This document shows positions 1 to 11,200 of a stretch of DNA of 64,000 bases, one piece after another. Numbering within the stretch: position 1 is the stretch's first letter; every line of letters starts with the position of its first letter. Source of the stretch: Bacillus massilinigeriensis (GTDB taxonomy: Bacteria; Bacillota; Bacilli; Bacillales; Cytobacillaceae); NCBI RefSeq assembly GCF_900117315.1, contig NZ_LT630337.1, forward strand, positions 3,233,601 through 3,297,600. Reading direction: 5' to 3'. Position numbers and translations under genes: made by a program. The notes beneath the pieces are model-generated. The model made no database searches and was not told where the DNA came from. It was given only the letters and a program-made list of their open reading frames with translations.

Positions 1-2819
1 TTTTTCTTCTGTTCTTCAATATCGATTAGCTGAGCGTTCATTTGATTGATAAGTGCCGAATTTTTATTATCTAGATTATCTGATTGGTATTGTAAAAGAC
101 GATCATATATCTCATTATATTGCTGCTGAAATGTCCCCACTAAGTAATCATGCATTCGATTTAACTGGCTAGTGCGCTTTTTCTCAAGTAGGCTCTTTTC
201 ATTAATTGCTAATTGTAAAATATGGTTTTGCAAAACTTGTTGCTCTAAGAATGGTAATTCCGTTACAGACTCTGTGAAATTTTCAAGTGCCAACCAATAT
301 AAATTCAATTCGATAACTGACCCATCCTTACGTTTTGCAATAAATAACAGTTGATTCTTCAATTCTTTTCCGGTTCCATCTTTATATACTAAACGATATA
401 AATCAACTTCTAAATGCTCTGGAATATTATACGTAAATAAATAACGTTTGAATGCAAATTGATCGTTTGTTTTTTGGAGTATTATTTTTGCAAGCGAATA
501 TAAAGGATAGGACTTTGTCACAAATTGAACTTCTTCATTACTTTCTTCAACAAATCCTGTATAACGATAAGAATCATTTAAACTGGTTTCTTTTGCAAAT
601 TGATCACGAATAAGTTTTGGAAATCGATCAATACGTTTAACACGATTTTCTTGGCTACTAAATACTTTTATATTCGATTCTTTAAATGCATAATCCATTA
701 GCTCTACATACATTCGATTTGGCACTTTATTAATTTCAATATCGAACTGTGAATTTTTCATTGCCTTAATATCTAAGGTATCAGTATCAAATTGCATTTT
801 GTTCATTGTTTGTAATAGCTCTTTATGTTCTTCACTTAGGCCTTTATCCATTTTAGAAATTACTTCATCTAAATTTTCACGGGTTAATATGGCTTCTTTC
901 ATTAAATCCGCCAAATTGATATCTCCCTCAAGTAAATCTCCCATAAAATTATAGACTAAATCATTCCCTAAATCCTCTTTCATTGTTTCTAACTTAGCAA
1001 GTAAACGAGCCATAACGTGACCTTCGCGGGTATTAGCAGCAACAAGATTAAAAACAAACACTTCATTTTTTTGTCCAATACGATGAATACGACCCATCCT
1101 TTGTTCTAAACGATTAGGGTTCCACGGGATATCATAGTTAATCATCTGATTACAAAACTGTAGGTTAATAGATTCTCCACCCGCATCTGTTGCTAGCATA
1201 ATTTGAGCATTATGACGGAATAGCTCGACTTGTTTTCTTCGTTCATCCATTGAAAAACTTCCTATAATTTTAGCTATCTGCTCAACCCTTGTCGAAAGCT
1301 TTTCCTCCAAGTATTTTAGTGTATCAACGGATTCTGTAAAAATTAAAATCTTCTCTCCTGTATAAATGAGTCCACCTACACCAAATAACATTTCCTCTAG
1401 TTCCAAGTATTTCTTTTCAATTCCGTATTTTTTGAGAGAGGTTGTTTTAATACGCAACTTTTTCAACTCTGTAATTTCTTCATGTAACGCCTCTAAATCA
1501 ACCGTATCAAAAGCAAGTTCTAATTTCTTCTCAAAAGTGTCTTGCGATTCTGTTACCTCTTCTTCAAGATTATTTTCATACAGTTTTTCGAGTTTTTGCG
1601 TAAATCTTTTTCGCTCATTTTCAGTTGCCTCTAAGATCGCTAATAATTTTTTATAACGACGAGCTAGTGACTTATGTATGGCTTCAATTGAGGAACTTAA
1701 CCGGCGTTGAAGTAGCATCATGGCAAAAGCAGTACTATTATTACCAGCATTTATGGCACGATTAAAATGAGTCTGTACATAATGCGTCACAGCTTCATAT
1801 AAATCTAATTCTGGTTCCGTTAATTCATATTGAATCGTTTTCGTTGTTCGTTTAGGGAAAATCGGTGTTCCATCAAAATTCACCATCGATTCCTTTAAAC
1901 GACGAATGATAAATGGATTACTTTTATCTCGTAAGGTTTCATTTGCAGAAACATGATGAAATAAATCTGGTTCAATTAGTTTCATTAATAAACGAAAATT
2001 TTCAGCATCTCCTTTATGTGGTGTTGCTGTTAGAAGTAAGCAGTGATTTGTTTTAGCTAATAGTTTTTCACCAAGATGGTAAAGCTTTGTTTTGGCTGTT
2101 TTCTTTTTAATTTTGCCGTAAGAATAGGCTGCCATCTTATGAGCTTCATCTACAATGACTAAATCAAACTGTGCTTCTAAAATTAAACCCCTGATATCAT
2201 CACGAGTAGACCAATAGATAGAAGCAAGACAAAAACTATTTTCAATAAACGGATTTAAATTGCCATATTCATTCAATACGGCACGATTAATAATTTTAAA
2301 TGACTCTTGAAATTTCTCTGACATCTCTTCCTGCCATTGGCGTAATACTAATGGCGGAACCAAAATTAATATACGCTGAATACTTTCACGTGCTTTTAAT
2401 TCTTTAATCAGCATCCCCGACATAATGGTTTTACCAGCACCGGGATCATCTGCTAATAAGTAACGAATGTTGGACGTTTGTAACATCCTGCTATATACAG
2501 CTTCAATTTGATGAGGTAGCGGTATAACTTGTTGATTTCCTAATGCACGTGTTTTTGAATATTTATCTTCAATTTCGAGTGCTAGGTGTAAAAGACGTTG
2601 TTGAATATCTTTGCCAGTAAAAGATAAATTCGAAGCAGTAGGAGTACTCAAGATTGTCATTTGGTTAATATCATTTGTTGTAAGTAGCTGTTCATAATAA
2701 GTATTTGATTGACGGCCTATTCCTTCAAGTAAATAATAATCTTCTCCAAATGCTTCAAATTTTTTTACTTCAATTGCTTCCGGGAAGAACGGTCCATTAA
2801 TAATATCTCCAATGTACAT
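1..2819 (-). CDS. brxHII: BREX type 3 SNF2-family helicase BrxHII (3' end outside window)
   Basis: Superfamily 2 DNA helicase/translocase, last gene of the BREX operon. I translated it from the ATG at 2819, which has GGAGGT at 2827-2832 and a 7-nt spacer. About 939 codons are visible and the gene continues past base 1. The Walker A is LADDPGAGKTIM near residue 126, the DEAH box is VDEAHKMAAYSYG near residue 224, and the motif VI region reads RMGRIHRIGQKNEV near residue 576. These are the signatures of SNF2-like ATPases. The family-level call is firm; the name BrxHII rests on the neighbouring brxF-brxC-pglXI-pglZ-brxA genes. In DISARM a SNF2 helicase (drmD) is also found, but the PglZ and BrxC-type genes favour BREX. 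An intrinsic terminator sits immediately upstream of its Shine-Dalgarno. Confidence 0.85.
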   Translation of the reverse strand, partial: MYIGDIINGPFFPEAIEVKKFEAFGEDYYLLEGIGRQSNTYYEQLLTTNDINQMTILSTPTASNLSFTGKDIQQRLLHLALEIEDKYSKTRALGNQQVIPLPHQIEAVYSRMLQTSNIRYLLADDPGAGKTIMSGMLIKELKARESIQRILILVPPLVLRQWQEEMSEKFQESFKIINRAVLNEYGNLNPFIENSFCLASIYWSTRDDIRGLILEAQFDLVIVDEAHKMAAYSYGKIKKKTAKTKLYHLGEKLLAKTNHCLLLTATPHKGDAENFRLLMKLIEPDLFHHVSANETLRDKSNPFIIRRLKESMVNFDGTPIFPKRTTKTIQYELTEPELDLYEAVTHYVQTHFNRAINAGNNSTAFAMMLLQRRLSSSIEAIHKSLARRYKKLLAILEATENERKRFTQKLEKLYENNLEEEVTESQDTFEKKLELAFDTVDLEALHEEITELKKLRIKTTSLKKYGIEKKYLELEEMLFGVGGLIYTGEKILIFTESVDTLKYLEEKLSTRVEQIAKIIGSFSMDERRKQVELFRHNAQIMLATDAGGESINLQFCNQMINYDIPWNPNRLEQRMGRIHRIGQKNEVFVFNLVAANTREGHVMARLLAKLETMKEDLGNDLVYNFMGDLLEGDINLADLMKEAILTRENLDEVISKMDKGLSEEHKELLQTMNKMQFDTDTLDIKAMKNSQFDIEINKVPNRMYVELMDYAFKESNIKVFSSQENRVKRIDRFPKLIRDQFAKETSLNDSYRYTGFVEESNEEVQFVTKSYPLYSLAKIILQKTNDQFAFKRYLFTYNIPEHLEVDLYRLVYKDGTGKELKNQLLFIAKRKDGSVIELNLYWLALENFTESVTELPFLEQQVLQNHILQLAINEKSLLEKKRTSQLNRMHDYLVGTFQQQYNEIYDRLLQYQSDNLDNKNSALINQMNAQLIDIEEQKK

Positions 2820-2832
2820 CTCTATTACCTCC

Positions 2833-2868
2833 AAAAAAAATCCCTCACTCAAAGGGAGTAAGGGATTT
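2833..2868 (-). terminator. Intra-operon terminator/attenuator spanning the brxA stop codon
   Basis: On the minus strand a 13-bp stem (arms 2856-2868 and 2838-2850, one G-T wobble, 5-nt loop at 2851-2855) runs into eight T residues. The brxA TGA (2851-2849) lies in the loop/descending arm. The T-run ends one base before the GGAGG of the helicase gene. It looks like a canonical Rho-independent terminator placed inside the operon. Confidence 0.8.
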
Positions 2869-3574
2869 TAGGGTTACGTTCAATGATTGTATCACGAATA
2901 TTTTTTATAATAGAATAGCGTTGTTTATCTAAATCCCCTATACGTATATGGTAATCGAATGGAAAGAAGATTGCACTATTATTTAAAATATCTGCAGATA
3001 CTATATTTGCTTCATGATACATCATTAATACTTCAATCATTAAAGCTTTGATTAAGGGATTCTGTACCTCAATTTCTGTTTTTTTCGCTTGATATACTCC
3101 CGGTTTTAACATTGTCAGAAGTTGCCAATCTTTTGCAGACGAAAAAACAGCACCAACAGCAACTTCTACTCGGCGACGATCTCCGTAACGATTTTTCATC
3201 TCGGAAACGATCAATTTGCTTTGTATTTCATCGAATAACTTTAATTGTTTCCCAATGTAATGCATTTGTTCCCTATAGAATGGATAGGCAATATTCGTTA
3301 AACAATAATTTATTACTAGTTTTTCTCTTGGCGATAAATATGGATATTCGTTCAATAATGCATCACGGATATCGATAATAATAGGGTTTACTAGATTCCA
3401 TGTCTTCATTAGCATTGTAATTGCATTCTTTCGTGATTTATCACCTTTAATAGAATTCATTAATTCAATATTTAATAAGCTGTACATTTCTTTTACGGAA
3501 TATTGCCGTGATAAATTTGCTGTCAAATCAAGATGAGCGAGTTGAATTTTTTGATCAAAACCTACTGCTCTCAT
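2849..3574 (-). CDS. brxA: BrxA-like (DUF1819-type) BREX protein
   Basis: A 241-aa soluble protein without obvious catalytic motifs. BrxA/DUF1819 proteins are small helical, DNA-binding BREX components of about this length, and type 3 BREX loci carry one next to pglZ. The segment DRRRVEVAVGAVFSSAKDWQ (residues about 145-165) resembles the basic stretch expected in the family. The ATG at 3574 is preceded by AGGTG at a good distance. It starts 15 nt after pglZ stops, so it is translated from the same transcript. Identification is mainly from position and size. Its last codons form the 5' arm of a terminator hairpin. Confidence 0.6.
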   Translation of the reverse strand: MRAVGFDQKIQLAHLDLTANLSRQYSVKEMYSLLNIELMNSIKGDKSRKNAITMLMKTWNLVNPIIIDIRDALLNEYPYLSPREKLVINYCLTNIAYPFYREQMHYIGKQLKLFDEIQSKLIVSEMKNRYGDRRRVEVAVGAVFSSAKDWQLLTMLKPGVYQAKKTEIEVQNPLIKALMIEVLMMYHEANIVSADILNNSAIFFPFDYHIRIGDLDKQRYSIIKNIRDTIIERNPKIPYSL

Positions 3575-3589
3575 ATTCGCACCTACTTT

Positions 3590-5488
3590 CTAGCGCTTCA
3601 CTTTTACAAATGGTACAATCACTTCCTCAAAATGAATGCCACCATGAGTAACAATTTTATCATCTTTTGGTACGAAAGCGTGATTTTTTTTAGCTATTAG
3701 CACATGATAGTCTTTTGGCAACCCCGGATTATTCCAAGAAATTGTTGACTCTGTATGCGTGAGGTGCGTTTGATTTCGGATATTTTCAGATTGATAAATA
3801 CGACTTCGTTCGCCTTTTGAATTCACTAAAACTCCCTCTTGAATTCGTCCTATTCCGAGGCACTCTACATTACCATGATCAGAAGTAATATATACATCAA
3901 AATCTTGATCTATTAAATCCTCCAAAAACCGATTTAAATAGTTTGTAGATAGCCATGTCGATAGTTCAGAAATCATTGTTTGATTACCTTGTACAGCACC
4001 ATGCATAAATTGATCAATAACATCTATAACAGCACCATATATACGAATAGAAGGAAATTGCGTATAAGCAAGTAAAGACTGGTTATACACTTCTAAGCCA
4101 AGAGAATTTTCATAAGCAACATTTTGCTTAGTAAAACCTACTTGCTCCCAAAATTGTGTCCAATAAGTTTTTTCTTTTCTAGTTGAAAAAATGGTGTCGG
4201 CAAATTGTCTAGGCTCTAAACCAGAAAAAATAGCTTGTCTTGAAACAGAAGTTACGCTCGGTATCCAAGAAAAAACAGCATCTTCTTCAAAAGACCAACC
4301 ATCACTAGCTAAATGCTGTTTAATCATATGCCATTGAGTAAAGTTCATTCCATCCATCACAATTAAAGCGACTTTGCGATCTATTTTCCTTGCTAAAAAA
4401 TGAGGAATTTGATGGACCATTTTTGGTTTTGGAACAACAGGTAATGTACGAAGATTTGCGTAATCTTCTATCATCCACTTTTCAAAGTGTTCATTTAGTG
4501 TTTGCATTTGCGTATGCCATGTAGGTGCTAATGTACCATCATTTAAATAGTTATACTGAATTTCCCCGATTTGACTAGCCAAACCTCCCCATTCTAGCCT
4601 TGAAAACTTTGAAAAGTCTTGGGTGAATAAGACATCTGCATCAATAGAAGGTTTATTCTCCATTACTAAACCTGCCGTCATCCATTTCTCAAATTTCACT
4701 TTATTAGATATTGGAATGGGAGTAATGAACTTAGTGAGGGTTTGTCTAATCATTGGATCACTATAAAAGGAAAGATCATAATTGATCCTCGACTCATCAA
4801 TTTGCTCATAATCTCGTTTTAAATAATCTTGAATATATCTTTCCCATTGTTTATTTAATAGCCGAGTTAAATTATCTTTTGATATAAAAACGTTTAGGGC
4901 TTCTTTTGAAAAAAACGGATGTGATTTCCTTATGCTTTGTTCTAGTCGTTTGAAAAATAGCGTAGGAAGAGCTTCACTAAATTTATCAAAATAACGAATA
5001 GCTGCTTTTATAAGATTAATTTCATTACTGAAAATGCTCGAATCTAGTTGATACACCTCTGTCAAAATAAAATCAATTGATTCGTTATAATTTAATGGTT
5101 TTAATTGAGTATTCGAAGCATCAAATAATAACTGTAATACTTCATCTGGACAGTACTGAACAACAGTAGAATCAAGTGAAGGGAAGATTGTTTCCCATGA
5201 TATAGATAGTCGATTCGCACTACTTAGTATGTCATAAGGCAATTGATTGAATTGGTTTGTCCCGATTATTACAACCCAAGTTGGTCTGCTTTTACGATCT
5301 TCGTGTCGAAATGATGTCTCATACTCATAACGAAAAACAACTGGGTCTTGATAAGTATGGACAATTATTTCCTTTTGAGTTATTACCTGCAGCACTGCTT
5401 TCCGGTTGAAAATGCCATACTCATCTGAAACAATATACAAAACACCTTTACTTGGAAAATAGGTTGCTAATTTTTCGGCCCAATTCAA
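3590..5488 (-). CDS. pglZ: PglZ-domain protein of BREX
   Basis: A 632-aa protein with the PglZ domain, which belongs to the alkaline-phosphatase-like metalloenzyme fold. The metal-binding segment ALIVMDGMNF lies near residue 378 and the SDHGN motif near residue 537; both are typical of that fold. PglZ is the hallmark of BREX and Pgl systems and is needed for phage exclusion; its substrate is not settled. The start appears to be TTG (TTG AAT TGG GCC) with AAGGTGA upstream. It follows pglXI by 18 nt and precedes brxA by 15 nt. The N-terminal 350 residues show no motif I recognise. Confidence 0.9.
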   Translation of the reverse strand: MNWAEKLATYFPSKGVLYIVSDEYGIFNRKAVLQVITQKEIIVHTYQDPVVFRYEYETSFRHEDRKSRPTWVVIIGTNQFNQLPYDILSSANRLSISWETIFPSLDSTVVQYCPDEVLQLLFDASNTQLKPLNYNESIDFILTEVYQLDSSIFSNEINLIKAAIRYFDKFSEALPTLFFKRLEQSIRKSHPFFSKEALNVFISKDNLTRLLNKQWERYIQDYLKRDYEQIDESRINYDLSFYSDPMIRQTLTKFITPIPISNKVKFEKWMTAGLVMENKPSIDADVLFTQDFSKFSRLEWGGLASQIGEIQYNYLNDGTLAPTWHTQMQTLNEHFEKWMIEDYANLRTLPVVPKPKMVHQIPHFLARKIDRKVALIVMDGMNFTQWHMIKQHLASDGWSFEEDAVFSWIPSVTSVSRQAIFSGLEPRQFADTIFSTRKEKTYWTQFWEQVGFTKQNVAYENSLGLEVYNQSLLAYTQFPSIRIYGAVIDVIDQFMHGAVQGNQTMISELSTWLSTNYLNRFLEDLIDQDFDVYITSDHGNVECLGIGRIQEGVLVNSKGERSRIYQSENIRNQTHLTHTESTISWNNPGLPKDYHVLIAKKNHAFVPKDDKIVTHGGIHFEEVIVPFVKVKR

Positions 5489-5506
5489 TCAAATCACCTT
5501 CTTTTA

Positions 5507-8272
5507 TTACATATCTAAACGTACTTGTGCATTATCATAATACATTAACAGTTTGTCATCTTCCTGAATCACTTGCTCTGGCAAACGATCTCCTACTGTA
5601 ACAATCTTCTCGTAGTTTTTCTCACTCCATGCCTTTTTAAAGCCTGCGCGGATTGCCTCGGTACGGAATTGCTTTAGTCTCTTTTTACTATTTCCAAGCT
5701 CTTCTACATAATGATCAAACTCACGTAACAATGTTTTTTCGCGCAATTTTTCAAGGTCTGATTGTTTATTTGGATCTGGTACATACCAACGATTCATTGC
5801 TTTTGTTTTAAGCTTATCATCTGTATTCCCTAAACCACGCATATCATGATAATTTCGGCGCAAATAACTTGCAATTTGATCTGGTACTATTTCTTCGCCT
5901 TCATATCGTAAGAAGTTTTGAGTAAGTAAATCATCTAACTCAGGCAACTGCTCATGCTTCGCAATATGTTGAATTTCCTTCATAAACTGCGGATGTAAAT
6001 CTTGACGTGTTTGTGGTTTCTTCATTAGCTGTTGGCGAATCCATTCAATCGCACTATTCTCATCAGAAACAAATAAGCTCATTTGAGTAAACTCTTTGAC
6101 TAGTGTACGCTTCTTATCATATTCAGCTACTTGAGACTCTAAAAATGCCATTCCGTCACGCATTGGGAATCTTTGAGCTACGCCAGCTTGGAATTCTGCT
6201 GAAGAAATAGGTACAGGTAACCCATTCAGTACATGGTAAGCTACCATTCGGTCAAATAAAATACGTGGTGTCCGTTCTGCAATTATTGACGCTTCACCTT
6301 TTGAGCCTGAGAATTTAATAAGTTGTTCTAAATACTGGTTCACAAAAGTCCAAGCAGATTCAGGGGTATTCGTTTGTTCCCGAATTTTATTAATATATTC
6401 TACAGATGGTTTATAGGCTGATATTACTAAATCCTGTTTAACAGCTGTAGTAGAAGTAACAGCTTTAAAACTGCCTTGTTTTTTATCGAGTGCAGCTACA
6501 TTCGCTATAATAAATCCGGCTTTTTGAAGAGCATTTTGGATAGAGTTCCATACACTTGCTTGTGAATTACTAAATTCAATTGTAATCCATCTCTCCGGCT
6601 TTAACACTCTGTATAATTCTTTTAAAGCACCATTCATTAAATTTTCATAATCAAATAAACTTTTCTTCTGAGTATTATTAACAATAGCCTCAGTCTTATT
6701 ATCTGTATAAATTTTCATAAATGATTCCCAGATAAAGTTCAATTCAGAATACATTAAATTTGCTCCGAACGGGGGATCTATAAATATATAGTCAATACTT
6801 TCAGAATCAATATTTCTTAAATCTACAGCTGATTGATTAGTAATTATATTCTCATTGAATTCAGGGAGTGTCTTTATCACAGAATCCAATTTACTTTTAA
6901 ACGCAGACGTTATAGGTCGTTCGCCGTTAACACTTGGAACATATAAAGTGCCTGTAACAGCCCCAAAAGAAAACAACCCACCATCAGTTAATAATCTGGA
7001 AATATTAACCTTTACCATCTTCGTAGAATAAGATAGACTACTTCTAAGAATCCCTAAAAACAGGGATTTATATTTACTATTTTTTACCTTTTCTAAAATG
7101 AATGAAATGGTAAGTAGATTTCTTCTCGTGAAGAATTGATGTGTGTGCGTTAGTCCAATTTTATCATTCCTTCTAGATTCATCTCCTTCTATCATTCTAT
7201 CTGTTCTAATTTCATATGGCCACTCAGTATTTTCAATTTTCTTTATTAATTCCAAATCACTCTTACTTGGTTCCTTATCAAACCTTTTGCCGTTATACGT
7301 ATAATTAATAAGAACCAATTTTTGTGAAACTTTTTCTACTATTGAACCAAGTATAGGATCATACTCTTTGACTAATAGTGGCTTTATTCTTCTTTTAGTT
7401 AATGTGGCATTACAATATGGACAATTGAATTCATCTTTTACTTTTTTCATTTCTTTATCAACAGCTATGTCAAAGAAATTAAAATCCATACCACATTCAG
7501 AGCATTCAAAATCATCACTCCATACAGCATAATTAATTTGTCCTTCGACTTCTTTTCCATTATGAAGGGCTTTTGTCATAAAAAACTTATCAAGATTATC
7601 TGATATTTCTTTTAAGACTTTATTTGCTTCATCCTCAAAACTTTTTAAGTTAATAGAATTATTATAATTAGAGGATATAAGTGCTGCGGTTGGTGATAAA
7701 TCGTTTAAAATAACTTTACGTTTTCCTAATTGATATATACCTTCTTCGGAAGTAACAATATTATCCTCATTCACCTTGAAGCCTAGCGATTCTACTTCTT
7801 TTTTGCTACCACACATATACCCAGCCACGCCTGTCATACCTGTACCCGAAAATACATCTATAACAGTGTCACCCGGATTAGTATAGTGGAGCAAATACTT
7901 CATAATTGCTTTATGAGGTACTTTTGTGTGGTAACTATGGGCATTATATATAGCTCCACTTTTCCCAATACTTACATCACTGGCATAGGGTCCAACTTTC
8001 TTTACATCTGCAGAATTAGACCTTTTGATTAATTCATTAATCCACGGATTCGGACATGCAGTATAATATGGCGGATCTGATAAGGCGATAATATCTTCAT
8101 CCTCACCAATAGGAAAACCTTCAATTTGTTTTAGTTCAGGTAATTTTTTGCGTAGTTCTTCACGGAAATATTCTCTACGTGCTTCTTCACTTTCAAAGGT
8201 CATACCGAGACAGACAACTGGTGTGTTGTCTGCTTCAGTTACCTTAAAAGAGAGCTGTTCATTATCTGTCAT
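5507..8272 (-). CDS. pglXI: BREX adenine-specific DNA methyltransferase PglXI
   Basis: A 921-aa SAM-dependent DNA methylase. LSDPPYYTACPNP lies near residue 66 (DPPY catalytic motif). VIDVFSGTGMTGVAGY lies near residue 143 (SAM-binding motif I). A four-cysteine zinc ribbon (CSEC near 258, CPYC near 286) follows, and a second IDPPFGANLMY lies near residue 500. The DPPY-before-motif-I order is permuted relative to gamma-type enzymes. In BREX the methylase marks host DNA at a non-palindromic site so that self is spared. The length and zinc ribbon fit the PglXI/DUF1156-like branch rather than PglX of type 1. RBS AAAGGAG precedes the ATG. The gene lies 15 nt after brxC. Confidence 0.85.
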   Translation of the reverse strand: MTDNEQLSFKVTEADNTPVVCLGMTFESEEARREYFREELRKKLPELKQIEGFPIGEDEDIIALSDPPYYTACPNPWINELIKRSNSADVKKVGPYASDVSIGKSGAIYNAHSYHTKVPHKAIMKYLLHYTNPGDTVIDVFSGTGMTGVAGYMCGSKKEVESLGFKVNEDNIVTSEEGIYQLGKRKVILNDLSPTAALISSNYNNSINLKSFEDEANKVLKEISDNLDKFFMTKALHNGKEVEGQINYAVWSDDFECSECGMDFNFFDIAVDKEMKKVKDEFNCPYCNATLTKRRIKPLLVKEYDPILGSIVEKVSQKLVLINYTYNGKRFDKEPSKSDLELIKKIENTEWPYEIRTDRMIEGDESRRNDKIGLTHTHQFFTRRNLLTISFILEKVKNSKYKSLFLGILRSSLSYSTKMVKVNISRLLTDGGLFSFGAVTGTLYVPSVNGERPITSAFKSKLDSVIKTLPEFNENIITNQSAVDLRNIDSESIDYIFIDPPFGANLMYSELNFIWESFMKIYTDNKTEAIVNNTQKKSLFDYENLMNGALKELYRVLKPERWITIEFSNSQASVWNSIQNALQKAGFIIANVAALDKKQGSFKAVTSTTAVKQDLVISAYKPSVEYINKIREQTNTPESAWTFVNQYLEQLIKFSGSKGEASIIAERTPRILFDRMVAYHVLNGLPVPISSAEFQAGVAQRFPMRDGMAFLESQVAEYDKKRTLVKEFTQMSLFVSDENSAIEWIRQQLMKKPQTRQDLHPQFMKEIQHIAKHEQLPELDDLLTQNFLRYEGEEIVPDQIASYLRRNYHDMRGLGNTDDKLKTKAMNRWYVPDPNKQSDLEKLREKTLLREFDHYVEELGNSKKRLKQFRTEAIRAGFKKAWSEKNYEKIVTVGDRLPEQVIQEDDKLLMYYDNAQVRLDM

Positions 8273-8287
8273 GTCAATCTCTCCTTT

Positions 8288-11200
8288 CTATTTTTTCAGC
8301 ATTACACGTACACGATTTGATGGAGCAGTACCCACTGCTTTTGCCAGCATGTCCTCAAAACGTTTACGTAATTCTTCTACTGTTAATGGATGCCCGTTGG
8401 CCATCATTTGCTCTATGTCTGATAAATTCAACTCTACTTTATCGATACCTTTTAATAAATCATTAATTGCTTGGATTAATCGAACATCAACTGGTAATTT
8501 AAATTCTTTACTATCGATAAATTCTTGAATCAATTGTTGTTGTTCGGTACTTAACAATGAGATGTTCTCTTTTACAGACGCATCGTTTAAGTTTGTCAAT
8601 AATGTTTCTGTCCAATTTTCATAAATAACTGGTAATTCCTCTTCAAGTTTTTGTAAAATAACTTTTTCATTGGCAGTAATATCTGTTGGTCGGAATTTAC
8701 ACTCACTACAAATTTGTGTATGTTGTAATTTATCTTCAGAAACATGATAGCATGTTTTGAGATCAGTCAAAGTCTTTTCCCATTTAACAATTTGTTCTTT
8801 TGGTAAGATGGAAATACGGTTCGCAAGTTCTTTTAGTGCTTTTAGTCGATCATCATTTAGAAGTGCCGTTTTTCTTAGGTTTTCTTTTGCATTTAAGCGT
8901 GACTGATCATGTGCTTCAATATAAAGTTGAATATAATCTTGTTTTAAATTGTTTAATTTTACAAGTTCTTTTGAAATATCCTGATGTTCCTTTAAAGCGT
9001 ACTGGATGTCGTCAAGTGTTTCCTCAACATTTCTAGACCAATCTGAATGACTACCCATATTAGGTTGTGCGACACGCAAGTAGTTTACAAGCTGAGAAAT
9101 ATTTTTCAATTGACTATCTAGCTTTAGTAAGTTTTCTAATGTTTCAAGCGCTTCTCTTTGTGCTTCAATAGTTGCTAAGTCATATTTTAAATTACGCATT
9201 TTAGCAGGCGTATTATATCGTTTTACTCCTTCACAAAATTCTTTGAAATCCTCAAGAAGTTTTGTTTGTTCTTGAATTTCTGCATTATTTAATAATTGCC
9301 CATCCCATGTAGGAAATCCTTTTTTAACAAGTTGTAAAAGAGATAATGTCTCTGCTATTTTATTGTTTGCTTTTTCTGTAATAATTACAATTACACGACG
9401 TAACATATCTTCTTCGTAGTTTGGGATTTCGACCTCAAACAAATCTGCAATCGCATTTATTTCCGTTATTGGTAAGCCAGTTGGTTTCTTTATATGACTA
9501 AACTGAGTTAATTCCTTTATTGGTAATTGAACGTATTCGTGTAAGTTTAAAGCATTATAAGTTTTACCTCCGATAGTCACTTCTATTGCCCCTGCACTTA
9601 TCATAGCGCCTAATAGTACAACAAATAACTCTGGCTCTAGTGAAAATTGTTTCGTAAATTGTAAATCTGGTGTACCTTTAATACGTATTGTTTCAATTAA
9701 ATCGCTATGGTTGATTACTTGCCCATGACCCTTCGCTTCTAACAAATCAATAATCCATTTTGCATAACCTGACTCATTTATAGTCAATTTATTTGATTTA
9801 TCAAATAATCTGAACCCATCTAAAAGGTCTGCACCCATTTTTGAATCCGTTCCGTTGATATACTGGAGTGCTTTTTGGACATAAGATTCCATATTTTCCT
9901 TTGTTAGTACGCCTTGAATTTTCCCAAAGGAAGGATAATCCTCATATTTTTGTTCAAACCAATCTGTTAAATAAAATTCAGCAGCTGTATCAACAATTTG
10001 TTTTACAGTAGGGTTATTTAAAATATACATGCGTAAATCAGCAACAGTGGATTTCTTTCCTTTATAGGTGATTTCAAATGTACTATCAAAGTTTTCAATT
10101 AACCATTTAAATAATTTCTTTTGATATTCTTCTACTTTCGACGTATAAAGTTTCTTTGTTGCTGGAGAAGCATCGATTGCTAAATCATGTGCAGCTGCAT
10201 AAAACTTTAGATACTTATCAAATTCTTCATTGCTACGGGTATATTCAAAGAAAATTTCATCAGGTTTATGTTCATTTCTAAATGATACTTTATCATAAGG
10301 TCGTAACATATAAATATAGAAATCACGTTCCGGTTGTGCAGTTCCACGTTCATTTGGTGCGCCAAAGAATAAATATCCCTGCCGCATCACATGATGCGCC
10401 TCCCATGCTAAATTGTATTTCCAAACTTTAACATGTGATACGTGTGTATTATCATCAAGATCCATAGCTTTTTTTAATAAACTAAAGTAGTAATGATCTA
10501 ATTTGTCATCCTCAATTGTTTCAGCTTGTGCTTGAATTAAACTATCCACATCAATATCCTTCTTTAAATCTAGATAGTACTGACCATTCGATTCGTTTGT
10601 AGAAATATATTGATAACTAACAGTTTCTTGAATTACTTTCATTGTTGCTTCAATATTTCCTTTTAAGAAATCTGACGCATCATCTTCTTCTAGTAAAAGT
10701 TCTATACTTGTGGTCGGATGTAAAAATAAGTCATCACGTAATTCTGTTGTTGTTAAACCTACCTTGTCATGAATATCTTCTGTTGAAAGTCGGTACACAG
10801 CTAATGCATTAATCATCCGAAGCGCCATTGGTTGATACAATTTCTTTTTAACTGGAAATGCATTCTCGATACGATCTTTTAAAATTTTATGCTTATCAAT
10901 AACTGCGCGAATATTTGCATCTGAGCGATTCGTCGCATTTTCTTGGATGTATGTCCAATAACTATCGTAAGAAATTAAGCCGGGTGATCCTTCCGGTAAT
11001 GGTGTATGAATGATTTTTTTAATTTCACTACTAATGGTTTGAAGTGCTACACGTTTTTCAGCTATATTTACTCTTTCAAATGCAGTCAAATACGCTGGGT
11101 GGATAGGAAATAGGTTAACATAGGTTTCTAAATCCTCGTTTAAACGTGTATAAAGCCTTGTAAAACCTTTTAAATGCTCGCGAATCAAAGACTTTTGTTC

